Below the pieces are notes generated by a model, which ran no database searches, was not told where the DNA came from, and saw nothing but the letters and a program-made list of their open reading frames with translations. Positions 49,577 through 59,656 of a stretch of DNA of 64,000 nt are shown in pieces. The translations under genes were made by a program, and so were the position numbers. The stretch comes from Halosimplex litoreum (lineage in GTDB: Archaea; Halobacteriota; Halobacteria; Halobacteriales; Haloarculaceae), in assembly GCF_016065055.1 (NCBI RefSeq), contig NZ_CP065856.1, positions 3,223,836 to 3,287,835 of the forward strand, read 5' to 3'. Each line of letters begins with the position of its first letter. Positions within the stretch are counted from its first letter, which is position 1.

Positions 49577-50098
49577 ATGAGTGCAGAAGACCAAGACCCG
49601 GACGAGGAAGAGGAGGACATCCGCTACTTCGTCCGAATCGGCCAGACCGACCTCGACGGCACGAAGTCCGTCGAGCGGTCGCTCACCGACATGAACGGTA
49701 TCGGCCATCGCGCGGCCCGCATCATCGCCGAGGAGGCCGGCATCGACCGCCGGGCTGTCTTCGGCAAACTCGACGAGGAGGACATCGACGAGATCGTCGC
49801 CCTCGTGGAGGGCTTCGCCGAGGAGGCGCCCGAGTGGCTCGTCAACCACCGGAACGACTTCTTCGCCGGCGACAGCACCCACGAGACGGGGACCGACCTC
49901 GAGATGTCCCGCCGTCAGGACATCAATCGCATGAAGATGATCGACTCCTACAAGGGCGTCCGGCACAAGCGCGGACAGAAGGTCCGCGGTCAGCGCACCA
50001 AGTCCACCGGTCGCTCCGAGGGCACCATCGGCGTCAACGTCGAGGCCATCAAAGAAGAGCAGGCCGAGGCGGCCGAAGCCGAGGGGGATGACGAATAA
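49577..50098 (+). CDS. rps13: 30S ribosomal protein S13
   Basis: 173 residues. Archaeal S13: [20 protein letters not shown] near the start, [13 protein letters not shown], and a basic C-terminal part ([20 protein letters not shown]). The start overlaps nothing; its stop overlaps rps4 by one base. It sits in the small-subunit head and contacts the large subunit. Confidence 0.96.
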   Translation: MSAEDQDPDEEEEDIRYFVRIGQTDLDGTKSVERSLTDMNGIGHRAARIIAEEAGIDRRAVFGKLDEEDIDEIVALVEGFAEEAPEWLVNHRNDFFAGDSTHETGTDLEMSRRQDINRMKMIDSYKGVRHKRGQKVRGQRTKSTGRSEGTIGVNVEAIKEEQAEAAEAEGDDE

Positions 50099-50616
50099 TG
50101 GCGCTCGGTAGCAACACCAAGTTCTACGAGACGCCCAACCACCCCTACCAGGGCGAGCGCATCAGCGAGGAGTCCGCCCTGCTCGGCCAGTACGGCCTCA
50201 AGAACAAGGAGGAGCTGTGGCGCGCCCAGTCCGAGCTGCGCGCCTACCGTCGGGAGGCCCGGAAGCTGCTGGGCCAGACCGAGACCGAGGGCGCCGCCAG
50301 GGAGACCGAGGAGTTCCTCGCTCGCCTGAAGCGCATCGGCGTCCTCGACGAGACGGACTCGCTGGACGACATCCTGTCGCTGGACGTGACGGACATCCTC
50401 GAACGGCGGCTGCAGACGGTCGTCTACCGGAAGGGGCTGGCCAACACGACGAGCCAGGCCCGCCAGTTCGTCTCCCACGGTCACGTCACCGTCGAGGGCC
50501 AGCGCGTTACCCGCCCCTCGAAGAAGGTCGACGTGAGCGAGGAAGGCGCCGTCGAGTTCGATTCGACGAGCCCGCTGACGGACGAACTCCACCCCGAACG
50601 CGCGGAGGACCAATAA
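50098..50616 (+). CDS. rps4: 30S ribosomal protein S4
   Basis: 172 residues. S4 domain with [27 protein letters not shown]-terminal [13 protein letters not shown]. It is a primary 16S rRNA-binding protein and starts small-subunit assembly. One base overlap with rps13 and one-base gap before rps11. Confidence 0.96.
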   Translation: MALGSNTKFYETPNHPYQGERISEESALLGQYGLKNKEELWRAQSELRAYRREARKLLGQTETEGAARETEEFLARLKRIGVLDETDSLDDILSLDVTDILERRLQTVVYRKGLANTTSQARQFVSHGHVTVEGQRVTRPSKKVDVSEEGAVEFDSTSPLTDELHPERAEDQ

Positions 50617-50617
50617 C

Positions 50618-51007
50618 ATGAGCGAGACCCAGGACGACAAGTGGGGTATCGCCCACGTGCACGCATCGTTCAACAACACGATCATCACGATCACCGACGA
50701 GACGGGCGCCGAGACGCTCGCCAAGTCCTCGGGCGGGACCGTCGTCAAGCAGAACCGCGACGAGGCCTCGCCGTACGCCGCCATGCAGATGGCCGAGGTC
50801 GTCGCCGAGGAAGTCCGAGCGCAGGGCGTCGAAGGAGTTCACGTCCGCGTTCGCGGTCCGGGTGGGAACCAGCAGACCAACCCCGGTCCGGGCGCACAGG
50901 CGACCATCCGCGCGCTGGCGCGAGCCGGCCTGGAGATCGGTCGCATCGAGGACGTGACCCCGATCCCGCACGACGGCACCCGCGGTCCCAAGAACGCAGG
51001 ATTCTAA
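50618..51007 (+). CDS. rps11: 30S ribosomal protein S11
   Basis: 129 residues. [42 protein letters not shown] and the conserved C-terminus [15 protein letters not shown]. It lies in the platform of the small subunit. Confidence 0.97.
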   Translation: MSETQDDKWGIAHVHASFNNTIITITDETGAETLAKSSGGTVVKQNRDEASPYAAMQMAEVVAEEVRAQGVEGVHVRVRGPGGNQQTNPGPGAQATIRALARAGLEIGRIEDVTPIPHDGTRGPKNAGF

Positions 51008-51009
51008 CC

Positions 51010-51777
51010 ATGGAGGACTACGAGGTCGAGTTCGTCGAACGCGGCGACCGGGAAGCGCGATTCCTGGTGCGGGGGATCACCCCCGCGTTCGCCAACGGCA
51101 TCCGTCGCGCGATGGTCGCGGACGTGCCCACCTTCTCCATCGACGAGCTTCGCGTCGTGGAGAACTCCAGTGTGATGTTCGACGAGCAGATCGGGCTTCG
51201 ACTCGGGCTGGTCCCGCTGACCACGCCCGAGGGCGAGTTCGAGATCGGCGACGAAGTGACGCTGGCGCTCGACGTAGAGGGGCCGAGCCGCGAGGAGACG
51301 ACCGAGACGGTGACGGCCTACTCGGGCGACATCGTCTCCAGCGACGAGATGGTCCGACCCGCCAACGACGACATCCCGATCATCGACCTCAAGGCCGGCC
51401 AGCGCCTCGAAGCCGAGGCAGACGCCGTGCTCGACCGGGGTCGAGACCACGCAAAACACCAGGGCGGCGTGGCGGTCGGCTATCGCCACCTCCAGCGCGT
51501 CGAGGTCGTCGGTGACAAAGGCGAGTTCGCCGACGAGGAACCGCACATCATCCGCGGCGTGATCGAGGAGGACGGCGAGCTGGTCCACACCGACGAGTTC
51601 GGCAACGACCTGACACAGCGCTACCCCGGCAAAGAGATCGAAGTCGAGGACGTGTCCAACGCCTTCGTCTTCCACGTCGAGACCGACGGGTCGCTGACGG
51701 TCGACGAACTCGTGACCCGGGCGGTCGGGTCGCTGCGCGACCGCGCGGACGAACTGCGACAGTCGATCCAACTGTAA
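51010..51777 (+). CDS. rpoD: DNA-directed RNA polymerase subunit D
   Basis: 255 residues from ATG 51010. Homologue of eukaryotic Rpb3: [27 protein letters not shown] and [11 protein letters not shown]. It pairs with subunit L in assembly of the RNA polymerase core. No Fe-S-cluster cysteines are seen in the middle domain, as usual in haloarchaea. It is two bases after rps11. Confidence 0.96.
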   Translation: MEDYEVEFVERGDREARFLVRGITPAFANGIRRAMVADVPTFSIDELRVVENSSVMFDEQIGLRLGLVPLTTPEGEFEIGDEVTLALDVEGPSREETTETVTAYSGDIVSSDEMVRPANDDIPIIDLKAGQRLEAEADAVLDRGRDHAKHQGGVAVGYRHLQRVEVVGDKGEFADEEPHIIRGVIEEDGELVHTDEFGNDLTQRYPGKEIEVEDVSNAFVFHVETDGSLTVDELVTRAVGSLRDRADELRQSIQL

Positions 51778-51954
51778 CGATGCACGACACCCCTCGAACC
51801 AACGGCGTTCGCATCCGGTCGTCGGGCGGCAGTTCCGACGACCACGAGCGCCCCGCTCGTCCGGCTGGAAACGCGCGGACGGCGGACCGATCGGGCGCTG
51901 TGGGCGCCGCGATCGAAAGCGGTTTGAGGGGTGCGGTGAAACAGACGGTTGCGA

Positions 51955-52039
51955 GCAGGGATAGCCAAGTCAGGCCAACGGCGCAGCGTTCAGGGCGCTG
52001 TCCCGTAGGGGTCCGCAGGTTCAAATCCTGCTCCCTGCA
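51955..52039 (+). tRNA. tRNA-Leu (CAG)
   Basis: 85 nt. Acceptor arms GCAGGGA and TCCCTGC, discriminator A; anticodon CAG at 51991-51993; long variable arm and T arm GCAGGTTCAAATCCTGC. It precedes rpl18e by 18 bases, the arrangement known for Haloarcula. Confidence 0.95.
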
Positions 52040-52057
52040 CTTTTCTAGGAGAAACGT

Positions 52058-52408
52058 ATGAGCAAGAGCAATCCGAGACTCAGTAGCCTCATCGCTGACC
52101 TCAAGACGACCGCCCGCAACTCGGGCGGCGACGTCTGGGGCGACGTGGCCGAGCGCTTAGAGAGTCCGCGGCGCACCCACGCGGAAGTCAACCTGGGTCG
52201 CATCGAGCGATACGCCCAGGAAGACGAGACCGTGGTCGTGCCCGGCAAGGTACTCGGCAGTGGCGTCCTGCAGAAGGACGTGACCGTCGCCGCGGTCGAC
52301 TTCTCCGGCACCGCCGAGAAGAAGATCGACCAGGTCGGCGAGGCGGCACCGCTAGAACAGGTACTCGAGAACAACCCCGAGGGATCGAACGTGCGGGTGA
52401 TCCGATGA
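52058..52408 (+). CDS. rpl18e: 50S ribosomal protein L18e
   Basis: 116 residues, with [23 protein letters not shown] and [11 protein letters not shown]. Archaeal/eukaryotic-type large-subunit protein. Four-base overlap with rpl13 (ATGA). Confidence 0.96.
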   Translation: MSKSNPRLSSLIADLKTTARNSGGDVWGDVAERLESPRRTHAEVNLGRIERYAQEDETVVVPGKVLGSGVLQKDVTVAAVDFSGTAEKKIDQVGEAAPLEQVLENNPEGSNVRVIR

Positions 52409-52842
52409 GCCTCGCCGAGTTCGAGGCCGACGTGGTCGTCGACGCACGTGACTGCATCCTCGGTCGCGTCGCCTCACAGGTGGCCGAGCGAGCGATGGAC
52501 GGCGAGCGCGTCGCGGTGGTCAACGCCGAGGCGGCGGTCATCACCGGGAGCGAAGACGACGTGATCGGCACGTTCGAGACGCGCCGGGAGCTGGGCTCCG
52601 ACCAGGGGCCGGCCTACCCGAAGCGACCGGACGGCATCCTCAAGCGGTCGATCCGCGGCATGGTGCCCTACAAGACGACGCGCGGTCGCGACGCGTTCGA
52701 GAACGTCCGCGTCTACGTGGGCAACCCCTACGACGACGACGGCGAGGTGCTCGAGGGCACCTCGCTGGACCGACTGTCGAACATCAAGTTCGTCTCGCTC
52801 GGCGAGATCAGCGAGGCGCTGGGAGCCAACAACACATGGTAA
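52405..52842 (+). CDS. rpl13: 50S ribosomal protein L13
   Basis: 145 residues. [45 protein letters not shown]. It binds 23S rRNA early in assembly. It overlaps rps9 by seven bases. Confidence 0.96.
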   Translation: MSLAEFEADVVVDARDCILGRVASQVAERAMDGERVAVVNAEAAVITGSEDDVIGTFETRRELGSDQGPAYPKRPDGILKRSIRGMVPYKTTRGRDAFENVRVYVGNPYDDDGEVLEGTSLDRLSNIKFVSLGEISEALGANNTW

Positions 52843-53234
52843 CGAACACTTCGGGAAAGAAGAAGACGGCCGTGGCCCGCGCGACGATCCGCGAGGGCGA
52901 GGGTCGCGTGCGTATCAACGCACAGCCAGTCGAGTTGACCGAGCCGGAGCTGGCCCAGCTGAAGATGCTCGAACCGTTCCGCCTGGCCGACGACGACCTC
53001 CGCGAGGGCGTCGACGTCGAGGTGGACGTGCAGGGTGGCGGCGTGATGGGGCAGGCCGACGCGGCCCGCACCGCCATCGCCCGCGGGCTGGTCCAGCACA
53101 CCAACGACGCCGAGCTGCGCGACGCCTTCATGGAGTTCGACCGGTCGCTGCTGGTCAACGACGTACGCCAGAGCGAGTCCAAGAAGTGGGGCGGCCCCGG
53201 CGCACGGGCCCGCTACCAGAAGTCCTACCGGTGA
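52836..53234 (+). CDS. rps9: 30S ribosomal protein S9
   Basis: 132 residues. The C-terminus ([17 protein letters not shown]) is the S9 tail that reaches to the P-site t[25 protein letters not shown] is the core motif. It overlaps rpl13 and precedes rpoN by seven bases. Confidence 0.97.
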   Translation: MVTNTSGKKKTAVARATIREGEGRVRINAQPVELTEPELAQLKMLEPFRLADDDLREGVDVEVDVQGGGVMGQADAARTAIARGLVQHTNDAELRDAFMEFDRSLLVNDVRQSESKKWGGPGARARYQKSYR

Positions 53235-53241
53235 TCTCGCC

Positions 53242-53442
53242 ATGATGGTCCCGGTCCGGTGTTTCACGTGCGGCAACGTCGTCGGCGAACACTGGGAGGA
53301 GTTCAAGGCTCGCACCCGCGAAGCCGAGGAGCCCGAGGACCCGGAGAAGGTCCTCGACGACCTGGGCGTCGAACGGCACTGCTGCCGGCGGATGCTCGTC
53401 TCGCACAAGGACCTAGTCGACATCGTCGCACCCTACCAATGA
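53242..53442 (+). CDS. rpoN: DNA-directed RNA polymerase subunit N
   Basis: 66 residues. Rpb10 homologue with zinc-binding CFTCG near the start and CCRRM (residues 50-54). It stabilises the D/L/N assembly platform of RNA polymerase. Four-base overlap with rpoK. Confidence 0.97.
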   Translation: MMVPVRCFTCGNVVGEHWEEFKARTREAEEPEDPEKVLDDLGVERHCCRRMLVSHKDLVDIVAPYQ

Positions 53443-53615
53443 GCCAATCGTACAACCGCTACGAGAAAGCCCGCATCATCGGCGCGCGAGCGCTGCAGGT
53501 AGCCTACGGGGCGCCCGTGCTCGTCGACACCGAGCAGACCCAGCCCATCCTGATCGCCGCCGAGGAGTACGACTCCGGTGCACTGCCGTTCACCGTCCGT
53601 CGGGGTGAGCGATGA
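53439..53615 (+). CDS. rpoK: DNA-directed RNA polymerase subunit K
   Basis: 58 residues, Rpb6 homologue: [25 protein letters not shown] and [12 protein letters not shown] 53439 overlaps the rpoN stop; its own stop overlaps the enolase start. Confidence 0.96.
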   Translation: MSQSYNRYEKARIIGARALQVAYGAPVLVDTEQTQPILIAAEEYDSGALPFTVRRGER

Positions 53616-54817
53616 CGCTCGTCACCGACGTGCGGCTGCGCCGCGTGCTCGACTCGCGGGGCAACGCCACCGTCGAGGCCGACGTGCTGACCGAGGAGGG
53701 CGGCTTCGGTCGCGCAGCCGCACCGAGCGGCGCCTCCACCGGCGAGTACGAGGCCATCGAGCTGCCGGCCGCCGAGGCCATCGCGAAGGCTCGCGAGGAC
53801 GCGATCCCCCGACTCGTCGGGGAAGTCCACGCGGGCAACCAGCGCGAGGTCGACGCGGCGCTGGCTGCCGCCGACGGCACCGACGACTTCTCGGGTATCG
53901 GCGCCAACAGCGCGGTCGCCATCTCGATGGCCGCCGCGAAGGCCGGTGCCAGCGTGACCGGCGCCCCCCTCTACCAGCACCTCGGTGGGACCTTCCGCGG
54001 GAACACGTTCCCGATCCCGCTGGGCAACATCGTCGGCGGGGGCGAACACGCCGCCGACGCGACGGACATCCAGGAGTTCCTCGCGGCGCCCGTCGGGGCG
54101 CCCTCCGTGTCGGAGGCGATCTTCGCCAACGCCGCGGTCCACGGGAAAGTCCACGACATCCTCGTGGACCGTGACGAGCCCGCGGGCAAGGGCGACGAGG
54201 GCGCGTGGGCACCGTCGATCGACGACGCCGAGGCCTTCGAGATCGTCGACGAGGCGACCACGGCCGTCGCCGACGAGGTCGGCTTCGAGATCCGCTTCGG
54301 CCTGGACGTGGCCGCCGCGGAGATGTACGACGAGGACGAGGGCGGCTACGTCTACTCCGACACGGTGCGCTCCACCGAGGAGCAGGTCGAGTACATCGCC
54401 GACCTCGTTCGCGAGTACGACCTGAAGTACGTCGAGGACCCCCTCGACGAGGACGACTACGAGGGCTTCGCGGACCTGACCGAGCAGGTCGGCGACCGGA
54501 CCCTGGTCTGTGGCGACGACCTGTTCGTGACCAACACCGACCGGCTGGGCGACGGTATCCAGCAGGGTGCGGCCAACAGCATCCTGATCAAGCCCAACCA
54601 GATCGGGACGCTGTCGGACGCGTTCGACGCCATCGAGCTGGCCGTCGAGAACGCCTACGGCCACGTGGTCTCACATCGGAGCGGCGAGACCGAGGACGCC
54701 ACCATCGCACACCTCGCAGTCGCGACGGACGCGCCGTTCATCAAGACGGGCGCGGTCGCGGGCGAGCGCACTGCCAAGCTGAACGAACTCATCCGAATCG
54801 AGGACAACGCAGTATGA
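53612..54817 (+). CDS. eno: Enolase (phosphopyruvate hydratase)
   Basis: 401 residues. It has [13 protein letters not shown], the metal-binding and catalytic region ([22 protein letters not shown]), the lysine loop [13 protein letters not shown] and [18 protein letters not shown]. It converts 2-phosphoglycerate to phosphoenolpyruvate in the cytoplasm. Being in the ribosomal operon is the standard haloarchaeal order. It overlaps rpoK and rps2 by four bases each. Confidence 0.97.
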   Translation: MTLVTDVRLRRVLDSRGNATVEADVLTEEGGFGRAAAPSGASTGEYEAIELPAAEAIAKAREDAIPRLVGEVHAGNQREVDAALAAADGTDDFSGIGANSAVAISMAAAKAGASVTGAPLYQHLGGTFRGNTFPIPLGNIVGGGEHAADATDIQEFLAAPVGAPSVSEAIFANAAVHGKVHDILVDRDEPAGKGDEGAWAPSIDDAEAFEIVDEATTAVADEVGFEIRFGLDVAAAEMYDEDEGGYVYSDTVRSTEEQVEYIADLVREYDLKYVEDPLDEDDYEGFADLTEQVGDRTLVCGDDLFVTNTDRLGDGIQQGAANSILIKPNQIGTLSDAFDAIELAVENAYGHVVSHRSGETEDATIAHLAVATDAPFIKTGAVAGERTAKLNELIRIEDNAV

Positions 54818-55602
54818 GCGGAAACGAAAACGAAGGTCTCGACGCCAGCGAGTCCGACGTCGACCCCGAGGTCGACGAGGAGACCGCGGCGGCCGAGACA
54901 GAGACTGAGGAACCGGCCACTGGGGCCGACGAGCGGGTCGCCGACGAGGCGGCCGACGAGGAGCCGGCCGAGGAGGCCGACGAGGGGCCCGCCCTCGACG
55001 AGGACGTCATGCCCGACGACGAGGCAGACCTCCTCATCCCCGTCGAGGACTACCTGGCCGCGGGTGTCCACATCGGTACCCAGCAGAAGACCAAGGACAT
55101 GGAGCGGTTCATCCACCGCGTCCGCACCGACGGGCTGTACGTGCTCGACGTGAGCATGACGGACACCCGTATCCGGACCGCGGCGGACTTCCTGGCCAAC
55201 TACGACCCCGAGCAGATCCTCGTGGCGTCGTCGCGCCAGTACGGCCGCTTCCCCGCCGAGAAGTTCGCCGACGCCGTGGGCGCCCGCGCCCGCACCGGCC
55301 GCTTCATCCCGGGGACGCTGACCAACCCCGACTACGAGGGCTACATCGAGCCCGACGTCGTAGTCGTCACCGACCCCATCGGTGACGCCCAGGCCGTCAA
55401 GGAGGCCATCACCGTCGGCATCCCGGTCATCGCGATGTGCGACTCCAACAACCAGACATCCAACGTCGACCTGGTCGTCCCAACCAACAACAAGGGGCGC
55501 AAGGCCCTGTCGGTCGTCTACTGGCTACTCGCCAACGAGACGCTCGATCAGCGCGGCGCAGAGCCGTCCTACGGTCTCGACGACTTCGAGACCGAGATTT
55601 AA
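54814..55602 (+). CDS. rps2: 30S ribosomal protein S2
   Basis: 262 residues from ATG 54814. The first 65 residues are an acidic low-complexity extension (mostly E, D, A); the S2 core begins about residue 70 ([23 protein letters not shown]) and contains [11 protein letters not shown] and MCDSNN. It binds near the S1 position of the small subunit. The N-terminal extension is typical for haloarchaea. It is the last gene of the ribosomal operon. Confidence 0.96.
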   Translation: MSGNENEGLDASESDVDPEVDEETAAAETETEEPATGADERVADEAADEEPAEEADEGPALDEDVMPDDEADLLIPVEDYLAAGVHIGTQQKTKDMERFIHRVRTDGLYVLDVSMTDTRIRTAADFLANYDPEQILVASSRQYGRFPAEKFADAVGARARTGRFIPGTLTNPDYEGYIEPDVVVVTDPIGDAQAVKEAITVGIPVIAMCDSNNQTSNVDLVVPTNNKGRKALSVVYWLLANETLDQRGAEPSYGLDDFETEI

Positions 55603-55671
55603 CGGTCGCCGTTCGACTTCCGCATTGTTTTCACTGACTCTGTAGCGACTGCGTCGAGTCGACGCATCCGC

Positions 55672-55684
55672 ACAAAGTATTACC
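55672..55684 (+). promoter_or_regulatory. TATA box of the sulfite-oxidase-fold gene
   Basis: AAAGTATTACCG lies about 28 nt before ATG 55708, so the gene has its own promoter and is separate from the rps2 operon. Confidence 0.5.
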
Positions 55685-55707
55685 GCCGTGAGTACTGAGA
55701 GCGGGGC

Positions 55708-57318
55708 ATGGACGGACGGGAACGCGCCGTGTTCGGGTGGGCGGCCACCGCGGTCGTGTGGCTGGTCGGGATCCTCGCGGCAGCGCCGCTGGTCGGCGGC
55801 CACCCGCTGGCGGTGGCCGCGCAGGCCGTCATCGAGGCGTCGCCCGGCGCGGTCGCGACGCTGGCCATCGAGACGCTGGGTGCGGCCGCACAGCCGGCGT
55901 TGATGGCCGGGATCGCGATCGCGGCGGTGGCCGCCGCGGCCGGGATAGCCGCCTTCGCGGAGGGGTACGGGACCACTCGGACGCAGGAACGTCGTCTCGT
56001 CACCGCGGTTTCGATACTCGTGGTCGTCCTGACGGCGGCGGGTTTCCGGGCGGCGGGCGACGGCGTTTTCTGGCGGTGGACAGCGGCGACGGCGCTGGCG
56101 CTGTTGCCTCCGGGGCTCCTCCGGATCGTCGGTGACCGGCACCGCCCAAGCGTGGGGCGGCGCCGGACGCTCCGGAACCTCGGCGGCGCGGTCGGGCTGG
56201 CGGCGGGCGGCGCTCTCGCGGCCCGGAGTCTCGGCCGCCCGGGGACCTCCGGCGACGGCCCCCAACCCGGCGAGTCGCTCGACGCGGTCGCCGAGAAGCG
56301 CGAGGAGGGGACGACGACGCCGGACTCCGGGCGGACGGCGACGCCCTCGGAGAACGGCGAGGTGCTCGAATCGCGCAGTACCACCGAGAACGTCGTCGTC
56401 TCGGTCGCCGAGGCCGACGCCGACCCGTCCTTCGGCTACGGCTTCGCGGGGATGCCGGCGGCGGTCGGGACGGCGGCCGACCACTACGTCGTCGACAAGA
56501 ACGTCTCGAACCCGAGCGTCGACGCCGAGCGCTGGTCGCTGTCGGTTCGCGGCGCGGTTCAGGAGTCGTACGAACTCTCCTTCTCGGACGTGGTCACCCA
56601 CCCCGAGGCCCGTGACATAACGGTCACGACGGCGTGTATCTCCAACTCCGTGGGTGGCGACCTGATCAGCACCGCCGAGTGGCGGGCGGTGCCGGTCCGT
56701 GCGTTGCTGGAGGAAGCGGGCGTCCCCGACGCCGCCGAGGACGTGGTGACGCTGGCGGCGGACGGCTACACGGAAGCGATCCCGTGGGACGCGGTGCGCG
56801 ACCGCGAAGACATCGTCCTCGCCGTCGGGATGGACGGCCGGACGCTGCCCAAAGAACACGGGTTCCCGGCGCGGCTGCTGATACCCGGCCGTTACGGGAT
56901 GAAATCGACGAAGTGGGTCGAGGCGATCGAGGTCAGCGCCGGCGAACACGAGGGCTACTGGGAGGCTCGCGGCTGGGTCGAGGAGGCCGTCGTCAACACG
57001 CTGTCGTACGTTCGGGGAGTCCAGCGCCGGGGGGACCGCGTGGCGGTCGGCGGGGTCGCCTACGGCGGTCGACGCGGGATCGACCGCGTCGAGGTGAGCT
57101 TCGACGGCGGCGACACGTGGGCCGACGCCGACCTCGAAGCCCCGCCGTCGCCCCACGCCTGGCGGCGCTTTCGTCACGTCGCCGAACTGCCGGACTCGGG
57201 ACCGAAGGACGTGGTCGTCCGAGCCACCGACGGGACTGGCAGCCTGCAGACGAGCGAGCAGACGGGGGCCCACCCCGGCGGCTCGACGGGCTGGCACTCC
57301 GTGACCGTCTCGCTGTAG
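55708..57318 (+). CDS. Membrane-anchored sulfite-oxidase-fold molybdoenzyme
   Basis: 536 residues. Residues 7-140 hold four hydrophobic helices; a further Arg-rich hydrophobic helix starts at 150 (GRRRTLRNLGG), like an internal twin-arginine anchor. The molybdopterin domain (about 255-430) has Cys310 in TTACISNSVGGDLI as the Mo ligand and ends with LIPGRYGMKSTKWV; a Mo-co dimerisation (Ig-like) domain follows (VEVSFDGGDTW). The active site should face the outside. The substrate could be sulfite or another small oxo compound; it is not the classic SorA type. It stands between rps2 and a DUF5518 gene. Confidence 0.82.
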   Translation: MDGRERAVFGWAATAVVWLVGILAAAPLVGGHPLAVAAQAVIEASPGAVATLAIETLGAAAQPALMAGIAIAAVAAAAGIAAFAEGYGTTRTQERRLVTAVSILVVVLTAAGFRAAGDGVFWRWTAATALALLPPGLLRIVGDRHRPSVGRRRTLRNLGGAVGLAAGGALAARSLGRPGTSGDGPQPGESLDAVAEKREEGTTTPDSGRTATPSENGEVLESRSTTENVVVSVAEADADPSFGYGFAGMPAAVGTAADHYVVDKNVSNPSVDAERWSLSVRGAVQESYELSFSDVVTHPEARDITVTTACISNSVGGDLISTAEWRAVPVRALLEEAGVPDAAEDVVTLAADGYTEAIPWDAVRDREDIVLAVGMDGRTLPKEHGFPARLLIPGRYGMKSTKWVEAIEVSAGEHEGYWEARGWVEEAVVNTLSYVRGVQRRGDRVAVGGVAYGGRRGIDRVEVSFDGGDTWADADLEAPPSPHAWRRFRHVAELPDSGPKDVVVRATDGTGSLQTSEQTGAHPGGSTGWHSVTVSL

Positions 57319-57366
57319 GCGGCCGTCCCGAGTCGCCGCGGACCAAGCCCGTCGGACCGAGTGCCA

Positions 57367-57376
57367 CTTTTATAAC
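57367..57376 (+). promoter_or_regulatory. TATA box of the DUF5518 gene
   Basis: CTTTTATAAC is centred about 27 nt before ATG 57399, a clear leaderless arrangement. Confidence 0.6.
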
Positions 57377-57398
57377 CGAGGTGGCTGAACGGGGGCGC

Positions 57399-57776
57399 AT
57401 GGACGAAGGTAACACGCTCGTCAACGCGCTGATCGGTGCCGTGGTATCGACGGTCGCGGGCTTTTTCCTCCCGTTCGCGCCGCTGTTCGGCGGCGCGCTC
57501 GCGGGGTACTTCCAGGGTGGGACGCGCTCCGACGGGCTGAGAGTCGGCGCGATCTCCGGAGCTATCGCGCTGTTGCCGTCCCTCGCACTGGGATTTCTCG
57601 TCCTCAGTGTCTTCGGGTTCATCGCGCTGGGGAGCGGTGAGGCGGCTGGCCTGGCTATCGGTGGCATCATCCTCCTGTTCCTCTTCGTGTTCGCCGTGCT
57701 CTACTTCGTCGGCCTGAGCGCCCTGGGCGGCTGGATCGGGAACTACGTCAAGTACGATACGGACATCGACGTCTGA
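57399..57776 (+). CDS. DUF5518 membrane protein (second copy)
   Basis: 125 residues from ATG 57399. Four hydrophobic segments, and the motif FGGALAGYFQGGTRSDGLRVGAISG as in the protein at 9970-10434 but without its long acidic tail. Function unknown. It has its own promoter. Confidence 0.8.
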   Translation: MDEGNTLVNALIGAVVSTVAGFFLPFAPLFGGALAGYFQGGTRSDGLRVGAISGAIALLPSLALGFLVLSVFGFIALGSGEAAGLAIGGIILLFLFVFAVLYFVGLSALGGWIGNYVKYDTDIDV

Positions 57777-57852
57777 GCGAGGCGGATACTGGTCGCCTCT
57801 CAGCGACCGCCCTTCGGAAACCATTACTTCCCCGCGGGTCCGACGAGCGAGC

Positions 57853-58836
57853 ATGGTTACCGCGAGCGCCCCCGGGAAAGTGTATCTCTTCGGGGAGCAC
57901 GCAGTGGTGTACGGCGAGCCGGCGGTGCCCTGCGCCATCGACCGCCGCGCGCGGGTGACGGTCGAGCGTCGGGCCGACGACCACCTTCGGGTCCACGCCG
58001 AGGACCTCAGCCTCGACGGCTTCACCGTCGAGTACGGCGGCGCGACCGACGCCGATCCGGACGTGGACGTCTCCCAGTCGCTCGTCGAGGCGGCGACGGG
58101 CTACGTCGACGCTGCGGTCGAACAGGCACGCGACGCCGCCGACGCGCCCGACGCCGGGTTCGACATCACCATCGAGAGCGAGATCCCGCTCGGTGCGGGC
58201 CTCGGCTCCTCGGCGGCGGTGACTGCCGCGGGCATCTACGCGGCCGCGGAGGAACTCGGTGCGGACCTCACGACCGACGAGGTCGCCGAGCGCGCCTACT
58301 CCGCCGAGCTGGCCGTCCAGGAGGGCAACGCCTCCCGCGCGGACACGTTCTGTTCGGCGACCGGCGGCGCCGTGCGCGTCGAGGGCAACGACTGCCGCTC
58401 GCTGGACGCGCCCGAGCTCCCGTTCGTCGTCGGCTTCGACGGTGGTGCGGGCGACACGGGCGCGCTCGTCGCCGGCGTGCGCGAGCTGAAGGACTCTTAC
58501 GACTTCGCGGCCGACACCGTCGCGGCTATCGGCGACCTGGTCCGTAGCGGCGAAGCGGCGCTCGCGGACGGTGACACCGAGGAACTCGGACAGCTGATGG
58601 ATTTCAACCACGGCCTGCTGTCGGCGCTGGGTGTCTCCTCGCGGTCGCTGGACGCGATGGTGTGGGCGGCCCGCGACGCGGGCGCGCTCGGAGCGAAACT
58701 CACGGGTGCCGGCGGCGGCGGCTGCGTCGTCGCGCTCGACGAGACCGAGGAGACCGAGACCGCGCTGCGATACCTGCCCGGCTGCGAGGAGACCTTCCGG
58801 GCGGAGCTGGACACCGAGGGAGTCCGCGTCGAATGA
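57853..58836 (+). CDS. mvk: Mevalonate kinase
   Basis: 327 residues. GHMP kinase: SAPGKVYLFGEHAVVYG at the start, IPLGAGLGSSAAVTAAGIYAA (ATP-binding, residues 113-133), and KLTGAGGGGCVVALDE near the end. It phosphorylates mevalonate, the first kinase step of archaeal isoprenoid synthesis. Four-base overlap with ipk, and a promoter candidate (CCATTACTT, 57818-57830) upstream. Confidence 0.95.
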   Translation: MVTASAPGKVYLFGEHAVVYGEPAVPCAIDRRARVTVERRADDHLRVHAEDLSLDGFTVEYGGATDADPDVDVSQSLVEAATGYVDAAVEQARDAADAPDAGFDITIESEIPLGAGLGSSAAVTAAGIYAAAEELGADLTTDEVAERAYSAELAVQEGNASRADTFCSATGGAVRVEGNDCRSLDAPELPFVVGFDGGAGDTGALVAGVRELKDSYDFAADTVAAIGDLVRSGEAALADGDTEELGQLMDFNHGLLSALGVSSRSLDAMVWAARDAGALGAKLTGAGGGGCVVALDETEETETALRYLPGCEETFRAELDTEGVRVE

Positions 58837-59576
58837 CGACGGTGTTGAAACTCGGCGGGAGCGTCGTCACCGAGAAAGCGTCCCCGGAGACCGTCGACGA
58901 CGCGGCCCTGGCCCGGGCGGCCGAGGCGGTTGCCGACTTCGACGGCGACCTGGTCCTCGTCCACGGCGGCGGGAGTTTCGGCCACCACGCCGCGGCCGAG
59001 CGTGGCGTCACGGCGGAGTCGGGGACCCGCTCGGCCGCCGACGCCCGCGCGATCCACGACGCGATGGGGCGGCTGAACGCCGCGGTGCTGGACGCGCTCC
59101 ACGAGGCGGGCGTCGCGGCGCTCCCGGTCAGACCGCTGTCGCTCGCCAGCCGCGACGCCGACGGTGACCTCTCGCTGCCGACGAGGAGCGTGGCGGCGAT
59201 GCTGGCCGAGGGGTTCGTCCCGGTGCTCCACGGCGACGGGGTCGTCCAGTCGGGGGCCGGCGTGACGGTCACGAGCGGCGACGACCTCGTCGTGGCGCTG
59301 GCCGAGGACGGCGGGCTCGACGTGGACCGGGTCGGCCTCTGCTCGACGGTTCCCGGCGTTCTCGACGGCGACGGCGAGGTGATCGAACGGATCGAGCGGT
59401 TCGCGGACGCCGCCGACGCCCTGGGGGGCAGCGACGCGACGGACGTGACCGGCGGGATGGCCGCCAAGGTAGAGAAACTGCTCGCGCTCGGTGCGCCGGC
59501 GCACGTCTTCGGGCCCGAGGGCCTCGACGCGTTCGTCGCAGGCGGGTCACCCGGAACCGTCGTCCGCGGGGAGTGA
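58833..59576 (+). CDS. ipk: Isopentenyl phosphate kinase
   Basis: 247 residues from ATG 58833. Amino-acid-kinase fold: TVLKLGGSVVTEK and HGGGSFGHH, the second His being the IPK signature catalytic His; later VTGGMAAKVEKLL. It makes isopentenyl diphosphate from isopentenyl phosphate in the archaeal modified mevalonate pathway. It is coupled to mvk by overlap. Confidence 0.95.
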   Translation: MTTVLKLGGSVVTEKASPETVDDAALARAAEAVADFDGDLVLVHGGGSFGHHAAAERGVTAESGTRSAADARAIHDAMGRLNAAVLDALHEAGVAALPVRPLSLASRDADGDLSLPTRSVAAMLAEGFVPVLHGDGVVQSGAGVTVTSGDDLVVALAEDGGLDVDRVGLCSTVPGVLDGDGEVIERIERFADAADALGGSDATDVTGGMAAKVEKLLALGAPAHVFGPEGLDAFVAGGSPGTVVRGE

Positions 59577-59647
59577 AGGAGGTCGCGGCGCGGACGAGAC
59601 GTGTCGCCGACCCGAACGGCGTAACCTATTAGGTCGGGCTAGGCAAT

Positions 59648-59656
59648 GGAGGTGAT
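59648..59656 (+). promoter_or_regulatory. Strong Shine-Dalgarno site
   Basis: GGAGGTGAT lies directly before ATG 59657, with almost full complement to the 16S rRNA 3' end. This is notable in a genome where most first genes look leaderless; a TATA-like TAACCTATTAGG (59621-59632) would start the transcript just around this site. Confidence 0.5.

Noticed and set aside
51780-52061. 93-codon frame between rpoD and rpl18e
   Set aside because: It runs through tRNA-Leu and has no coding-like composition.
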